Source of the DNA: Qipengyuania xiapuensis
GTDB taxonomy: Bacteria; Pseudomonadota; Alphaproteobacteria; Sphingomonadales; Sphingomonadaceae
Direction of reading: 5' to 3'
Assembly: GCF_019711395.1 (NCBI RefSeq)
Contig: NZ_JAIGNL010000002.1
Location: forward strand, 415,001-479,000
Length of the DNA: 64,000 bases
This document shows, piece after piece, positions 56,174 through 64,000 of the stretch (the stretch's first letter is position 1; each line of letters begins with the position of its first letter). The translations under genes were made by a program, and so were the position numbers. The notes beneath the pieces are model-generated. The model saw only the letters and a list, made by a program, of their open reading frames with translations, was not told the origin of the DNA and did no database searches.

Positions 56174-56953
56174 ATGGCAACAGCCGCAGCCACGCCGCAG
56201 GATCAGGCGATCCGGGGAAATACGCGCTTTTTCACGATCATGGCTTTCGTCATGTCGTTCATCATCGTGGCGGGTTTTTCGATCCACCTCGCCTTTGGAC
56301 GATCCACTTTCGACGTGCCCTGGCCCTATCACGTGCATGGCGTGATCTTCATGTCGTGGCTCGGCATTTACTGCGGCCAGCATTTGACCGCGTCGAGCGG
56401 CAACTGGGCGCTTCACGCCAAATTCGGCAAGCTCGCCTATCTCTGGGTTCCGCTGATGGTGATCTTCGGCACGGTGATCATGTTCACTGTCGCGCGGCGC
56501 ACGGGCGGGCCGTTCTTTTTCCATGTCAGCGAGTTCCTGTGGAGCAACACCATGCTGCTGTGGCTGTTCGGCGGCCTCACCTTCTGGGCGCTGCGACGCC
56601 GTCGCTACACCGGATGGCACCGCCGGCTCATGCTGTGTGGCATGGCGATCCTGACCGGCCCGGGGCTCGGGCGGTTGCTGCCGCTTCCGCTGATGATCCC
56701 CAACTCGTGGCTCATCACCACCATCGTCACGATGATCTTCCCGGTCATCGGCATGATCGCCGACAAGCGCAGCCAGGGCCGCGTGCATCCCGCATATTGG
56801 TGGGGCCTCGGGCTCTATGTCGGCGTCTTCGCCGTTTCGATGCTGATTGCCTTCTCGCCCTTCGGGATCGCCGTGACCGAGCAGGTCATCGCCGGAACCC
56901 CGGGTGCGGAGCGTCCGATGGAAGCGTTCCTGCCTCCCGGTTTCAGCATGTAA
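56174..56953 (+). CDS. Histidine-containing multi-pass membrane protein, unknown
   Basis: 259 aa with about seven hydrophobic segments: FFTIMAFVMSFIIVAGFSIHLAFG, YHVHGVIFMSWLGIYCGQH, LAYLWVPLMVIFGTVIMFTVA, NTMLLWLFGGLTFWALRR, SWLITTIVTMIFPVIGMIAD, WWGLGLYVGVFAVSMLIAF. His residues sit at helix ends (YHVHG, GQH, LHAKFG, WHRR), as in heme-binding membrane proteins, but this is only an impression. No known family is assigned. Confidence 0.75.
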   Translation: MATAAATPQDQAIRGNTRFFTIMAFVMSFIIVAGFSIHLAFGRSTFDVPWPYHVHGVIFMSWLGIYCGQHLTASSGNWALHAKFGKLAYLWVPLMVIFGTVIMFTVARRTGGPFFFHVSEFLWSNTMLLWLFGGLTFWALRRRRYTGWHRRLMLCGMAILTGPGLGRLLPLPLMIPNSWLITTIVTMIFPVIGMIADKRSQGRVHPAYWWGLGLYVGVFAVSMLIAFSPFGIAVTEQVIAGTPGAERPMEAFLPPGFSM

Positions 56954-57026
56954 GGCGCGGAACCCCCTCGCCACGCGGCTCGTTCCGTCTATAAGCGCCG
57001 CAAAGCCATTCAGACGGGACACGAAC

Positions 57027-58013
57027 ATGACCGCCGAAACCAGCCTGCCGACGGGCGAGGACCTGCTCTCCGAAATCGATCGCCTCCGCAAGGAGAAGAA
57101 CGCGATCATCCTCGCGCACTATTACCAGAGCGCGCAGATCCAGGATCTCGCCGATTTCGTGGGCGACAGCCTCGAGCTTTCGCGCAAGGCCGCCGAGACC
57201 GATGCCGATGTCATCGCGTTCTGCGGCGTGAAGTTTATGGCCGACACGGCCAAGATCCTGAGCCCCGAAAAGATCGTCGTCCTGCCCGACATGGACGCCG
57301 GCTGCAGCCTCGAAGACAGCTGCCCGCCCGAAAAGTTCAAGGCTTTCCGCGAAGCGCATCCCGATCACATCGCGCTGACCTACATCAATTGCTCGACCGA
57401 GGTGAAAGCGCTCAGCGACATCATCGTCACCTCGTCCAGCGCAGAGACGATCATCAGCCAGATTCCCGAAGACCAGAAGATCATCTTCGGCCCCGACCGG
57501 CACCTCGGCAGCTACATGAGCCGCAAGTTCAATCGCGACATGCTGCTCTGGCCGGGCGTGTGCATCGTGCACGAAGCCTTCAGCGAGACCGAATTGCTCA
57601 AGCTGAAGCAGCAGCATCCCGATGCGCCGATCGCTGCCCACCCCGAATGCCCGCCGACCATCGTCGAGCATGCCGATTATGTCGGTTCGACCAGCGGAAT
57701 CCTACAGTTCGCCCAGACCTTCGAGGGCGACACGCTGATCGTCGCGACCGAGCCGCACATCATCCACCAGATGGAAAAGGCGCTGCCCGAAAAGACCTTC
57801 ATCGGTGCGCCCGGCGCGGACGGCAACTGCAGCTGCAACATCTGCCCCTACATGGCGCTCAATACGCTGGAGAAGCTCTACACCTGCCTGCGCGACCTCG
57901 AACCGCGTATCGAGATCGAGGAGGGCCTGCGCCTTAAGGCCAAGCAGAGCCTCGACCGGATGCTCGAGATGGCCAGCGGCACGATCGGCAAGGGCGACCT
58001 CGGCAGGGTCTAG
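57027..58013 (+). CDS. nadA: Quinolinate synthase
   Basis: 328 aa from ATG 57027. NAIILAHYYQSAQIQDLADFVGDSLELSRKAAETDADVIAFCGVKFMADTAKILSP, CSLEDSCPPEKF, NCSTEVKA, HPECPPTIVEHADYVGSTSGI, and NCSCNICPYMALNTLEKLY. Cluster Cys: FCGVKF, then HPECPP and NICPYM. It condenses iminoaspartate and dihydroxyacetone phosphate to quinolinate for NAD. nadB and nadC are not in view. Confidence 0.97.
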   Translation: MTAETSLPTGEDLLSEIDRLRKEKNAIILAHYYQSAQIQDLADFVGDSLELSRKAAETDADVIAFCGVKFMADTAKILSPEKIVVLPDMDAGCSLEDSCPPEKFKAFREAHPDHIALTYINCSTEVKALSDIIVTSSSAETIISQIPEDQKIIFGPDRHLGSYMSRKFNRDMLLWPGVCIVHEAFSETELLKLKQQHPDAPIAAHPECPPTIVEHADYVGSTSGILQFAQTFEGDTLIVATEPHIIHQMEKALPEKTFIGAPGADGNCSCNICPYMALNTLEKLYTCLRDLEPRIEIEEGLRLKAKQSLDRMLEMASGTIGKGDLGRV

Positions 58014-58047
58014 GCAACTCTTTCCAGTCCTGCGCGTTTAGGCGGGC

Positions 58048-59364
58048 ATGACAGCGGAATTGCGCTTTTTCTGGGCCCGGCTCAACGCCAACTACTGGTT
58101 CTATCCCGCCCTGTTTTCGCTGCTTGCGGCGGTTCTGGCTACCATCATGGTGTATCTGGACCGCTCGGGCTTCGCCGAGTTCCTGAACGACGTCGAATGG
58201 ATCGTCCCCGCCCGGCCCAAGGGTGCGGCGGACATGCTGACCGTGATGGCGGGAAGCATGATCGGGGTCGCCTCGACCGTCTTCTCGATCACCATCGCCG
58301 CGGTCGCCTATGCCAGCGGCAATTACGGCCCGCGCCTGCTCACCAACTTCATGGAGGATCGCGGCAACCAGATCAGCCTTGCGACATTTATCGGCAGTTT
58401 CGTCTACGCGCTGATCGTCCTGCGTGCAGTGCGGGCAGAAGACGAGACACCCGCCTCGACCGGCGATGCGGCGGCGACCGCCCTTCCCGGCTTCACACCG
58501 CAGCTTTCGCTGCTGGTCGCCTATCTGTTGATGGCCGTGTGCGTCGCGGTTCTGGTCTTCTTCCTCAATCACATCCCTTCCTCGATCCGCATCAACAAGG
58601 TGCTCGAGGGGATTGGCCGCCGCCTGCTCGACGCGATCCGCGAGACCTATCCGGTAGAGGACGAATTCTCGGACGCCATCGAATCGAAGGGGGGCGAGCC
58701 GCTGACCGCGTGGGATACGGGCTACGTCCAGCTGATCGACTTCGAGGATCTGGAGAAGATCGCGCGTGATTGCGGCTGCACCTTCTCGCTGATGGTCCGC
58801 ACCGGCGACTTCGTCCACCGTGACATGCCATTCATGCGCATCGAAGGCTGCAAGCCCGACAGTATCGAGGACAAGGTGCGCGACTGTTTCACGCTCGGCG
58901 CCACGCGAACGCCCGAGCAGGATCCGCAATTCCTGATCGACGAGCTCGTCGAGATCGGTCTGCGGGCATTGTCGCCCGGGATCAACGATCCCTTCACTGC
59001 GATCACCGCGCTCCACTGGCTGGGGGCGGCGACTGCCGAGATCGGCCGACGCGACCTGCGCAAGGATATCTGCGGCGAGGATGCGGAGGACTGTCCGGTG
59101 ATCCCCTGCCCCGATGATTTCGAGCACTATGTGAAGCGCGGGTTCGGTTCGATCCGTAGCGCAGTCGCCACTTCGCCGATTGCCGCGGAGGTCATGCTGG
59201 ATACGCTTGCCAAGGCCTCCGGTCCGATCAAGGACGAGCGACGCCAGAAAATCCTCAAGGCCGAAGCCGACAACCTCGCAGCGCAGGCGCGCACGGTCCT
59301 CGTGGGTCCGGACCTCGAACGCTTCGAAGCCCACCACGCGGAATTCAATCGCGAATTCTGGTGA
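58048..59364 (+). CDS. DUF2254 membrane protein
   Basis: 438 aa. N-terminal membrane part with about four helices: YWFYPALFSLLAAVLATIMVYLDRSGF, MLTVMAGSMIGVASTVFSITIAAVAYASGNYGPRLLTNFMEDRGNQISLATFIGSFVYALIVLRAVR, LSLLVAYLLMAVCVAVLVFFLNHIPSSIRINKV. The remainder (about 190-438) is soluble. The membrane segments match DUF2254. Function unknown. 34 bp after nadA on the same strand. Confidence 0.9.
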   Translation: MTAELRFFWARLNANYWFYPALFSLLAAVLATIMVYLDRSGFAEFLNDVEWIVPARPKGAADMLTVMAGSMIGVASTVFSITIAAVAYASGNYGPRLLTNFMEDRGNQISLATFIGSFVYALIVLRAVRAEDETPASTGDAAATALPGFTPQLSLLVAYLLMAVCVAVLVFFLNHIPSSIRINKVLEGIGRRLLDAIRETYPVEDEFSDAIESKGGEPLTAWDTGYVQLIDFEDLEKIARDCGCTFSLMVRTGDFVHRDMPFMRIEGCKPDSIEDKVRDCFTLGATRTPEQDPQFLIDELVEIGLRALSPGINDPFTAITALHWLGAATAEIGRRDLRKDICGEDAEDCPVIPCPDDFEHYVKRGFGSIRSAVATSPIAAEVMLDTLAKASGPIKDERRQKILKAEADNLAAQARTVLVGPDLERFEAHHAEFNREFW

Positions 59365-60282
59365 TCAGCCCTCGCCGGGCGCCCGCACACGCGGCGGGCT
59401 GCTGCGGGCAAGGATCAGGGCCGCACCGACGAGCACCATGCCTAGGATGTCGAGCGGCACCAGCAGTTCGCCGAACACGAACCAGCCGACAGTTGCCGCA
59501 ACGGCAGGCTGGGTCAGCAGGGCCATACCGATGATGAGCGGGGAAAAGTGGCGCAGCGAATAGACGAGCAGGCCCTGCCCGACGATCTGGCTCGTGAGCG
59601 CGAGAAGTAGCACCGGGGTCCAGCCCGCTTCGCCCGGCCAGACGGGCTCCCCTGCAAGGACGGCCATGCCAAGCAGCAGCGGCGACGCGGCAAGGCTCAC
59701 CAGCAGGAGCACGCTCCACTGGCCGAGTGCCGCGCGTGCCCTCTGGGCGGGCAGGAGGTAGAAAGCGTAACAGATGCCGGCGAACAGGCAGAACAGGTCG
59801 CCGATGAAAGTGGTGGTCGAAATCTCCAGGCTGCGGCCGAGCAGGATGGCGGCACCGACAAGCGCCGCGATCACGCCCCCGCCTTCCCGCCACGAGGGAG
59901 CACGGCGCAGCGCAACGAGGCCCCACAGCATCAGGATCACACTCCCCGAGTTGCCGAAGAGGACCGCATTCCCGAGCCGCGTACGCTCGATCCCGATGTG
60001 CCAGCTGGCAAGGTCGAGCGAGAAGAACACACCCGCCGCCATGACCAGCATGGCCAGCTTCCAGTCGAGCTTGCCCGGTCTGCGCGCCCGCCAGGCAAGG
60101 AACGCGATCAGCGGTATCGGGAGGAACAAACGCCAGAAAGCCGCGGACACCGGACCGGTGTCGGCCAGCCTCACCAGCCAGGGTCCGAGCGCCAGTGCAA
60201 CGTTGCCCGCAATCAGCGCGGCAAAGTGCCACGCGCCGGCCTGAAAGCCATTGTTGTCGGCACTGGCGGTTGTCTGGCTCAT
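59365..60282 (-). CDS. EamA/DMT-family transporter
   Basis: 305 aa, ten hydrophobic helices in two EamA repeats: WHFAALIAGNVALALGPWLVRLAD, PVSAAFWRLFLPIPLIAFLAWRAR, LGNAVLFGNSGSVILMLWGLVAL, then a second set, ending VAATVGWFVFGELLVPLDILGMVLVGAALILARS. Drug/metabolite exporter family; substrate unknown. Convergent with the DUF2254 gene (abutting stops) and divergent from the OYE gene. Confidence 0.93.
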   Translation of the reverse strand: MSQTTASADNNGFQAGAWHFAALIAGNVALALGPWLVRLADTGPVSAAFWRLFLPIPLIAFLAWRARRPGKLDWKLAMLVMAAGVFFSLDLASWHIGIERTRLGNAVLFGNSGSVILMLWGLVALRRAPSWREGGGVIAALVGAAILLGRSLEISTTTFIGDLFCLFAGICYAFYLLPAQRARAALGQWSVLLLVSLAASPLLLGMAVLAGEPVWPGEAGWTPVLLLALTSQIVGQGLLVYSLRHFSPLIIGMALLTQPAVAATVGWFVFGELLVPLDILGMVLVGAALILARSSPPRVRAPGEG

Positions 60283-60337
60283 ATTCGCCCCCTAGCTCTC
60301 TTGTCACACAAGGCCAGCCAAAAAGGATCTCGCCTCC

Positions 60338-61450
60338 ATGCACGACACATTGTTCGAACCGCTCAGCCTCGGCGCCATCGAGGCGAAGAACCGGATCATC
60401 ATGGCCCCGCTCACGCGCGGCCGCTCGACCCAGCCGGGTTCGATTCCGAACGAAATGATGGCGACCTACTACCGCCAGCGTGCGGGCGCAGGCCTGATCA
60501 TTTCCGAGGCAACCGGGATCAGCGTCGAGGGTCTGGGATGGCCTGCCGCCCCCGGCATCTGGAGCGACGAGCAGGTCGAGGGCTGGAAGCTCGTGACCGA
60601 CGCGGTCCACGAGGAAGGCGGCAAGATCGTGCTGCAGATGTGGCACATGGGCCGCCTCGTCCATCCCGATTTCCTCGGCGGAAACCCGCCGGTCTCCGCC
60701 AGCGCCACCAAGGCGCCGGGCCATGCGCATACCTTCGAAGGCCGCAAGGACTACGAGCAGTCGCGCGAGCTTTCGGTCGAAGAGATCGCGCGCGTGGTCG
60801 GTGACTATCGTCTCGCCGCCGAGAACGCGAAGAAGGCAGGTTTCGATGGCGTGCAGCTGCACGGCGCAAATGGCTATCTCGTCGACCAGTTCCTGCGCGA
60901 CAGCACCAACCTTCGCGAAGACGAATACGGCGGCTCGCCGGAAAACCGCACCCGCTTCCTGCGTGAAGTGCTCAGCGCGCTGATCGATGTCTGGGGCGCC
61001 GACCGGGTCTCGGTGCGCCTTTCGCCCAATGGCGAGACGCAAGGCTGCGACGACAGCGATCCGGCGGCAACCTTCGGCGCTGCCGCCAAGGTGGTCCAGG
61101 ACCTCGGCCTCGGCTTCCTCGAACTGCGCGAGCCGGGACCGGAGGGCACCTTCGGCGCGACCGACGTACCCAAGCAGAGCCCGCTCATCCGCACGATCTA
61201 CAAAGGCCCACTCGTCCTCAATAGCGACTACACGCCCGAGGAAGCCGTCGCGGACATCGAAGCGGATCGCTGTGATGCGGTAAGCTGGGGCCGGGATTTC
61301 ATCTCCAATCCCGATTTGCCCGAGCGATTCCGCCTCGGCGCAGAGCTCCAGCCCAATGTAAACGTGCCGCAGAGCTGGTACCTGCCGGGGCCCGAGGGAT
61401 ACATCGATTACCCGATGCTAACCAAAACAGACGAAACTGCCTCCGCCTGA
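60338..61450 (+). CDS. nemA: Old yellow enzyme/N-ethylmaleimide reductase-like flavoprotein
   Basis: 370 aa FMN-dependent alkene reductase: PLSLGAIEAKNRIIMAPLTRGRS, GAGLIISEATGISVEGLGW, LQMWHMGRLVHP, FDGVQLHGANGYLVDQFLRDSTNLREDEYGGSPENR (His and Asn substrate pair, HGANG), AVSWGRDFISNPDLPERF. Reduces activated C=C bonds or nitro compounds. Symbol by resemblance; in vivo substrate unknown. A single gene, 56 bp from the divergent EamA gene. Confidence 0.93.
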   Translation: MHDTLFEPLSLGAIEAKNRIIMAPLTRGRSTQPGSIPNEMMATYYRQRAGAGLIISEATGISVEGLGWPAAPGIWSDEQVEGWKLVTDAVHEEGGKIVLQMWHMGRLVHPDFLGGNPPVSASATKAPGHAHTFEGRKDYEQSRELSVEEIARVVGDYRLAAENAKKAGFDGVQLHGANGYLVDQFLRDSTNLREDEYGGSPENRTRFLREVLSALIDVWGADRVSVRLSPNGETQGCDDSDPAATFGAAAKVVQDLGLGFLELREPGPEGTFGATDVPKQSPLIRTIYKGPLVLNSDYTPEEAVADIEADRCDAVSWGRDFISNPDLPERFRLGAELQPNVNVPQSWYLPGPEGYIDYPMLTKTDETASA

Positions 61451-61497
61451 TTCGCGCCACGGGGGCGCGCAATCACGGGCAAGGAGGTCTTTGGGCT

Positions 61498-62373
61498 ATG
61501 GGTTCGTGGTTGCTCGTCCCTGCGGACAAGGAAAAGGCGTTGGCACAGGCCGCGTCGGCAGGTGCCGACGTGGTCGTCCTCGACCTTGCGCGTGCCTCGT
61601 CCGAGGACCGCAAGCAGCACACGCGCCTTGCCGCACGCGATTTCCTCATGTCGCACCGCGAACAGGTGGTCGCCGCGCGAAAGTTCTCCCGCTGGGTGCG
61701 GATCGGACCAATTGTCGGCATGGAATGGCGGCAGGACCTCGACGCGGCGATCGAAGGCGGTCCCGAAGGCTTCGTCCTTGCGGAATGCGTCGGCCCCGAA
61801 CAGGTCAAGGAACTGGCGGCCGCTCTCTACGAACTTGAGGGCCGGCTCGGCATTCCCAACGGTTCCACCAAGATCATTCCCGAAGTGGGCGGCTCGCCGA
61901 CCTCGGCATTGCAATTGCGCAGCTTCGCCGAAGAGCTGCACCCACGCGTTTCAGGGCTGGCCTGGGATCCGGCACTGCTTGCCCGCTCGATGGGGGCACG
62001 GCGCATGCGCGGCCCCGGCGGATTGTGGACCGATGCGCTGGCCCATGTCCGGGCGCTGGTCCTGCTGACTGCGCACGCACGCAACCTCGAGGTCATCGAG
62101 GCACCGTTCCGCAACCTGCGCGAACCCGAGGGCATGACCCGTGCAGCGGCAGCAGCGGCTGCAGACGGTTTCACCGGAATGCTCGCCATCGACCCGAGCC
62201 AGGTGGAAGACATCAACAAGGCTTTCGAACCGAGCCAGGAACAGATTGCCGAGGCGCGCGAACTGGTTGGCGTATTCGCGCTCAATCCGAACGCGCACAG
62301 CATCGCATTTCGTGGGCGCTACGTCGGGCAGGCCGAGCTCTCGAAGGCGCGGGCCTTGCTCGGAGAGGGCTGA
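61498..62373 (+). CDS. HpcH/HpaI-type CoA ester lyase (CitE-like)
   Basis: 291 aa of the CitE/Mcl fold: SWLLVPADKEKALAQAASAGADVVVLDLARASSEDRKQ, VRIGPIVGMEWRQDLDAAIEGGPEGFVLAECVG, KIIPEVGGSPTSALQL, GLAWDPALLARSMGARR, GFTGMLAIDPSQVEDINKAFEPSQEQIAEARELV. Sequence deviates where CitE usually has VLDLEDA and RVN (here VLDLARA and RIG), so the chemistry may differ. It would cleave a CoA or 2-oxo acid ester. Context gives no substrate. Confidence 0.85.
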   Translation: MGSWLLVPADKEKALAQAASAGADVVVLDLARASSEDRKQHTRLAARDFLMSHREQVVAARKFSRWVRIGPIVGMEWRQDLDAAIEGGPEGFVLAECVGPEQVKELAAALYELEGRLGIPNGSTKIIPEVGGSPTSALQLRSFAEELHPRVSGLAWDPALLARSMGARRMRGPGGLWTDALAHVRALVLLTAHARNLEVIEAPFRNLREPEGMTRAAAAAAADGFTGMLAIDPSQVEDINKAFEPSQEQIAEARELVGVFALNPNAHSIAFRGRYVGQAELSKARALLGEG

Positions 62374-62376
62374 GAC

Positions 62377-62709
62377 TTACTCCGGAGGCTCATCGTCGAC
62401 CGCGGGAGCCGGCGGCTCCGGCGGAGTTTCCTGTGCCGGCACAGCAGCAGGTGCTGGCGCCTGCTCACCCCCGTCACCTCCCGCTTCAGGCTCGGATGAG
62501 GCCGTTTCTCCATCCGCAGTGTCAGGCGTTGCCCGCGAGGGCGCCTGCGAAGTCAGGGTGTCGAGCGGGAGCATGTCATCGCTGATCGTGCCGCCGAGCA
62601 CTTCGCCGCGGGCTGTCGCGTCTTCGTTTTGCTCTTCGACCACTTCCGCGCTCTCGCCGCAGGAGGCGAGCGCCAATCCGGCGAGCAGACCCAATCCGAA
62701 ACGCTTCAT
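62377..62709 (-). CDS. Small acidic lipoprotein, unknown
   Basis: 110 aa from ATG 62709. [17 protein letters not shown] has a lipobox (LASC, Cys17). The mature part is low complexity: Glu, Ala, Pro and Asp-rich, ending [12 protein letters not shown]. No domain. Overlaps the lipB stop by four bases and may be co-transcribed with it. Confidence 0.7.
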   Translation of the reverse strand: MKRFGLGLLAGLALASCGESAEVVEEQNEDATARGEVLGGTISDDMLPLDTLTSQAPSRATPDTADGETASSEPEAGGDGGEQAPAPAAVPAQETPPEPPAPAVDDEPPE

Positions 62710-63377
62710 GGCAGCGCACAACCCTTCTTTTCGAGCGCGTCGAGGAAATCGCCCGCGCGGCGCTTCAATGCCTCATCGAACTCCTCCGGCGCAAGCGCTA
62801 TCCCGAGACGTTCGAGGCTTGTGACGCCGAATTCGTCGATGCCGCAGGGGACGATCCCGGTGAAATGCGACAGGTCGGGCGACAGGTTGACCGAGAAGCC
62901 GTGCATGGTGACCCAGCGGCGCACGCGCACGCCGATCGCGCCGATCTTCGCCTCGCGCCCGTCGATATCGCGCGTCCAGATGCCGATACGCCCCTCGCTG
63001 CGCCAGCATTCGACCCCGAGATCGCCGAGCGTGGCGATTACCCAGCCCTCCAGCGAATGCACGAAGCAGCGCACGTCGCGGCCGCGCTCTTTGAGGTCGA
63101 GCATGAGATAGCCGATCCGCTGGCCCGGCCCGTGATAAGTGTAGCGCCCGCCACGTCCGGCTTCGACCACTTCGAAACGCGGATCGAGCAGTTCGGCGCC
63201 ATCGGCGCTGGTCCCGGCCGTGTATACCGGCGGATGCTCGAGCAGCCAGATAAGCTCGCGCGCGCCGTCCTCGGAAATCGCCCGGTTGCGCTCCTCCATC
63301 ATGGCGAGCGCATCACGATAGGCGACCTGCGCGCTCTCGGCGCGCCATTCGATCTTTTCGGTGAGTTCGGCGGACAT
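62706..63377 (-). CDS. lipB: Lipoyl(octanoyl) transferase
   Basis: 223 aa from ATG 63377; a longer upstream reading is not LipB-like. [41 protein letters not shown], then the catalytic Lys in [10 protein letters not shown] and Cys in [19 protein letters not shown]. Moves octanoyl from ACP to lipoate-dependent enzymes. The Lys-Cys pair of the family is intact. Confidence 0.96.
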   Translation of the reverse strand: MSAELTEKIEWRAESAQVAYRDALAMMEERNRAISEDGARELIWLLEHPPVYTAGTSADGAELLDPRFEVVEAGRGGRYTYHGPGQRIGYLMLDLKERGRDVRCFVHSLEGWVIATLGDLGVECWRSEGRIGIWTRDIDGREAKIGAIGVRVRRWVTMHGFSVNLSPDLSHFTGIVPCGIDEFGVTSLERLGIALAPEEFDEALKRRAGDFLDALEKKGCALP

Positions 63378-63434
63378 CGGAGATTGCGTGGCGACTGAAG
63401 CTGCGCTTATCAAGAGGCAGAAAAGGGAGGCAGC

Positions 63435-64000
63435 ATGAAATTCGTGATGGAAAAGGCGTGGGACGAGACCGTCTCGCTGTTGAAGGGCAACATGGGGCTG
63501 CTGGCGACAGTCGCAGGATTGCTGGTCTTCCTGCCTGCCGTGGCCATCGGCCTGCTGTTTCCCATCGAGGTCGCAGCGCAACAACCGGCTGACGATGCTA
63601 GCATCGAGCAGATCCTCGAGATGATGGCGGCACAATTCAGCGATATGGGCTGGATCATCCTGGTCACTAGCCTGCTGAGCGGATTTGCGAGCCTCGCCAT
63701 GATGGCGCTCCTTCGCCGCAGAGCCGCGCCGACCGTCGCTCAGGCTATCTCCGAAGCTGCCGGCATGCTGCCGACCTATCTCGCCACGATCATCCTGCAG
63801 ATGTTCATCATCTTCGGCATCGGATACCTGCTGGTCGGCGTGCCCTACCAGATGGGTGCGCCGGGCTGGATGGTGCTCGGCATCCTGATCCTTCTCCCGG
63901 TGTGGATGTACCTGTTCGTGAAATTCTCGGTCAGCGTGGCAGCCATCGTGATCGACGGGGTACGCAATCCGGTAGAAGCTCTGCGCCGGTCGTGGTCGCT
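63435..64000 (+). CDS. Multi-pass membrane protein, truncated at window end
   Basis: ATG 63435 with AGGGAGG before it; no stop before 64000, so at least 188 aa. Hydrophobic segments: [87 protein letters not shown]. The end PVEALRRSW resembles the GPDPase_memb/DUF975-like families with an RRSW motif. Function unknown. Divergent from lipB (57 bp). Confidence 0.8.
   Translation, partial: MKFVMEKAWDETVSLLKGNMGLLATVAGLLVFLPAVAIGLLFPIEVAAQQPADDASIEQILEMMAAQFSDMGWIILVTSLLSGFASLAMMALLRRRAAPTVAQAISEAAGMLPTYLATIILQMFIIFGIGYLLVGVPYQMGAPGWMVLGILILLPVWMYLFVKFSVSVAAIVIDGVRNPVEALRRSWS

Noticed and set aside
1..64000. Mobile elements, prophage, CRISPR or toxin-antitoxin loci
   Set aside because: No transposase, integrase, repeat-spacer array or recognised toxin/antitoxin pair is visible.

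Overview
The window is chromosomal DNA from a high-GC alphaproteobacterium, most likely an Erythrobacteraceae member (Sphingomonadales; Erythrobacter/Qipengyuania type). Evidence: the 5' end of a 16S rRNA gene on the minus strand has an alphaproteobacterial sequence; an Atm1-type exporter closely resembles the Novosphingobium protein as I remember it; and there are two TonB-dependent receptors, COQ9, CBP3-type and RcdA/DUF1465 proteins, an EipA/DUF1134 protein and a Zymomonas-like zwf-edd-glk-eda cluster. Family-level placement is inference from recall, not from a search. I see no prophage, insertion sequence, CRISPR array or integrated island; almost everything is core metabolism or envelope biology.

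Layout. 1-944: start of an rrn operon (minus) with boxA, promoter, an upstream minus-strand terminator hairpin and a dense cluster of GANTC (CcrM-type) sites. 945-5400: a two-domain retropepsin-like protease, an Atm1 ABC exporter and a SulP/STAS transporter. 5401-8551 (minus): bamE, then hslV-hslU-ACT protein-small membrane protein. 8726-9774: CBP3 chaperone and YceD/DUF177. 9778-12670 (minus): ssb with a previously unlisted 51-aa membrane gene behind it, then feoA-feoB with a candidate iron operator. 12730-14012 (minus): COQ9 and an ankyrin protein. 14086-17980: SCO, YcgN, a YgjP-like metallopeptidase, a coiled-coil membrane protein and ribD-ribE. 17977-20588 (minus): GNAT, aromatic aminotransferase, EipA. 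20820: tRNA-Ser(GCT). 20936-28030 (minus): TonB receptor, a lipoprotein, and a complete type I secretion operon (tolC, ABC, hlyD) without an adjacent substrate gene.

28187-36864: acsA, a small Gly-rich membrane protein, a TetR regulator divergent from a TonB receptor, serS-surE and a K+ channel with an RCK domain. 36890-42384: DUF1761 protein, rimO, a CHASE2-EAL c-di-GMP phosphodiesterase, an 11-codon Trp-rich micro-ORF with a perfect Shine-Dalgarno and its own terminator, and a transglutaminase-like protein. 42467-47309: Entner-Doudoroff operon zwf-edd-glk-eda. 47306-52535 (minus): tilS, cpoB/ybgF, a RodZ-like protein and ptsP (nitrogen-PTS enzyme I). 52624-53687: two divergent DUF465 (YdcH) genes and an RcdA-like gene. 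53684-64000: glpK, an MBL hydrolase, a histidine-rich membrane protein, nadA, DUF2254, an EamA transporter, an OYE reductase, a CitE-like lyase, a lipoprotein, lipB and a membrane protein cut by the window end.

Themes: glucose catabolism through Entner-Doudoroff plus acetate activation; iron, heavy-metal and anion transport; envelope maintenance (BamE, EipA, CpoB, RodZ-like); and hints of alphaproteobacterial cell-cycle control (GANTC cluster, RcdA homologue, TTAACCAT-type sites around the EAL gene). The most unusual items are the Trp-rich micro-ORF with its flanking inverted repeat and terminator, the GANTC cluster beside the rRNA promoter, and the ssb-linked 51-aa gene.
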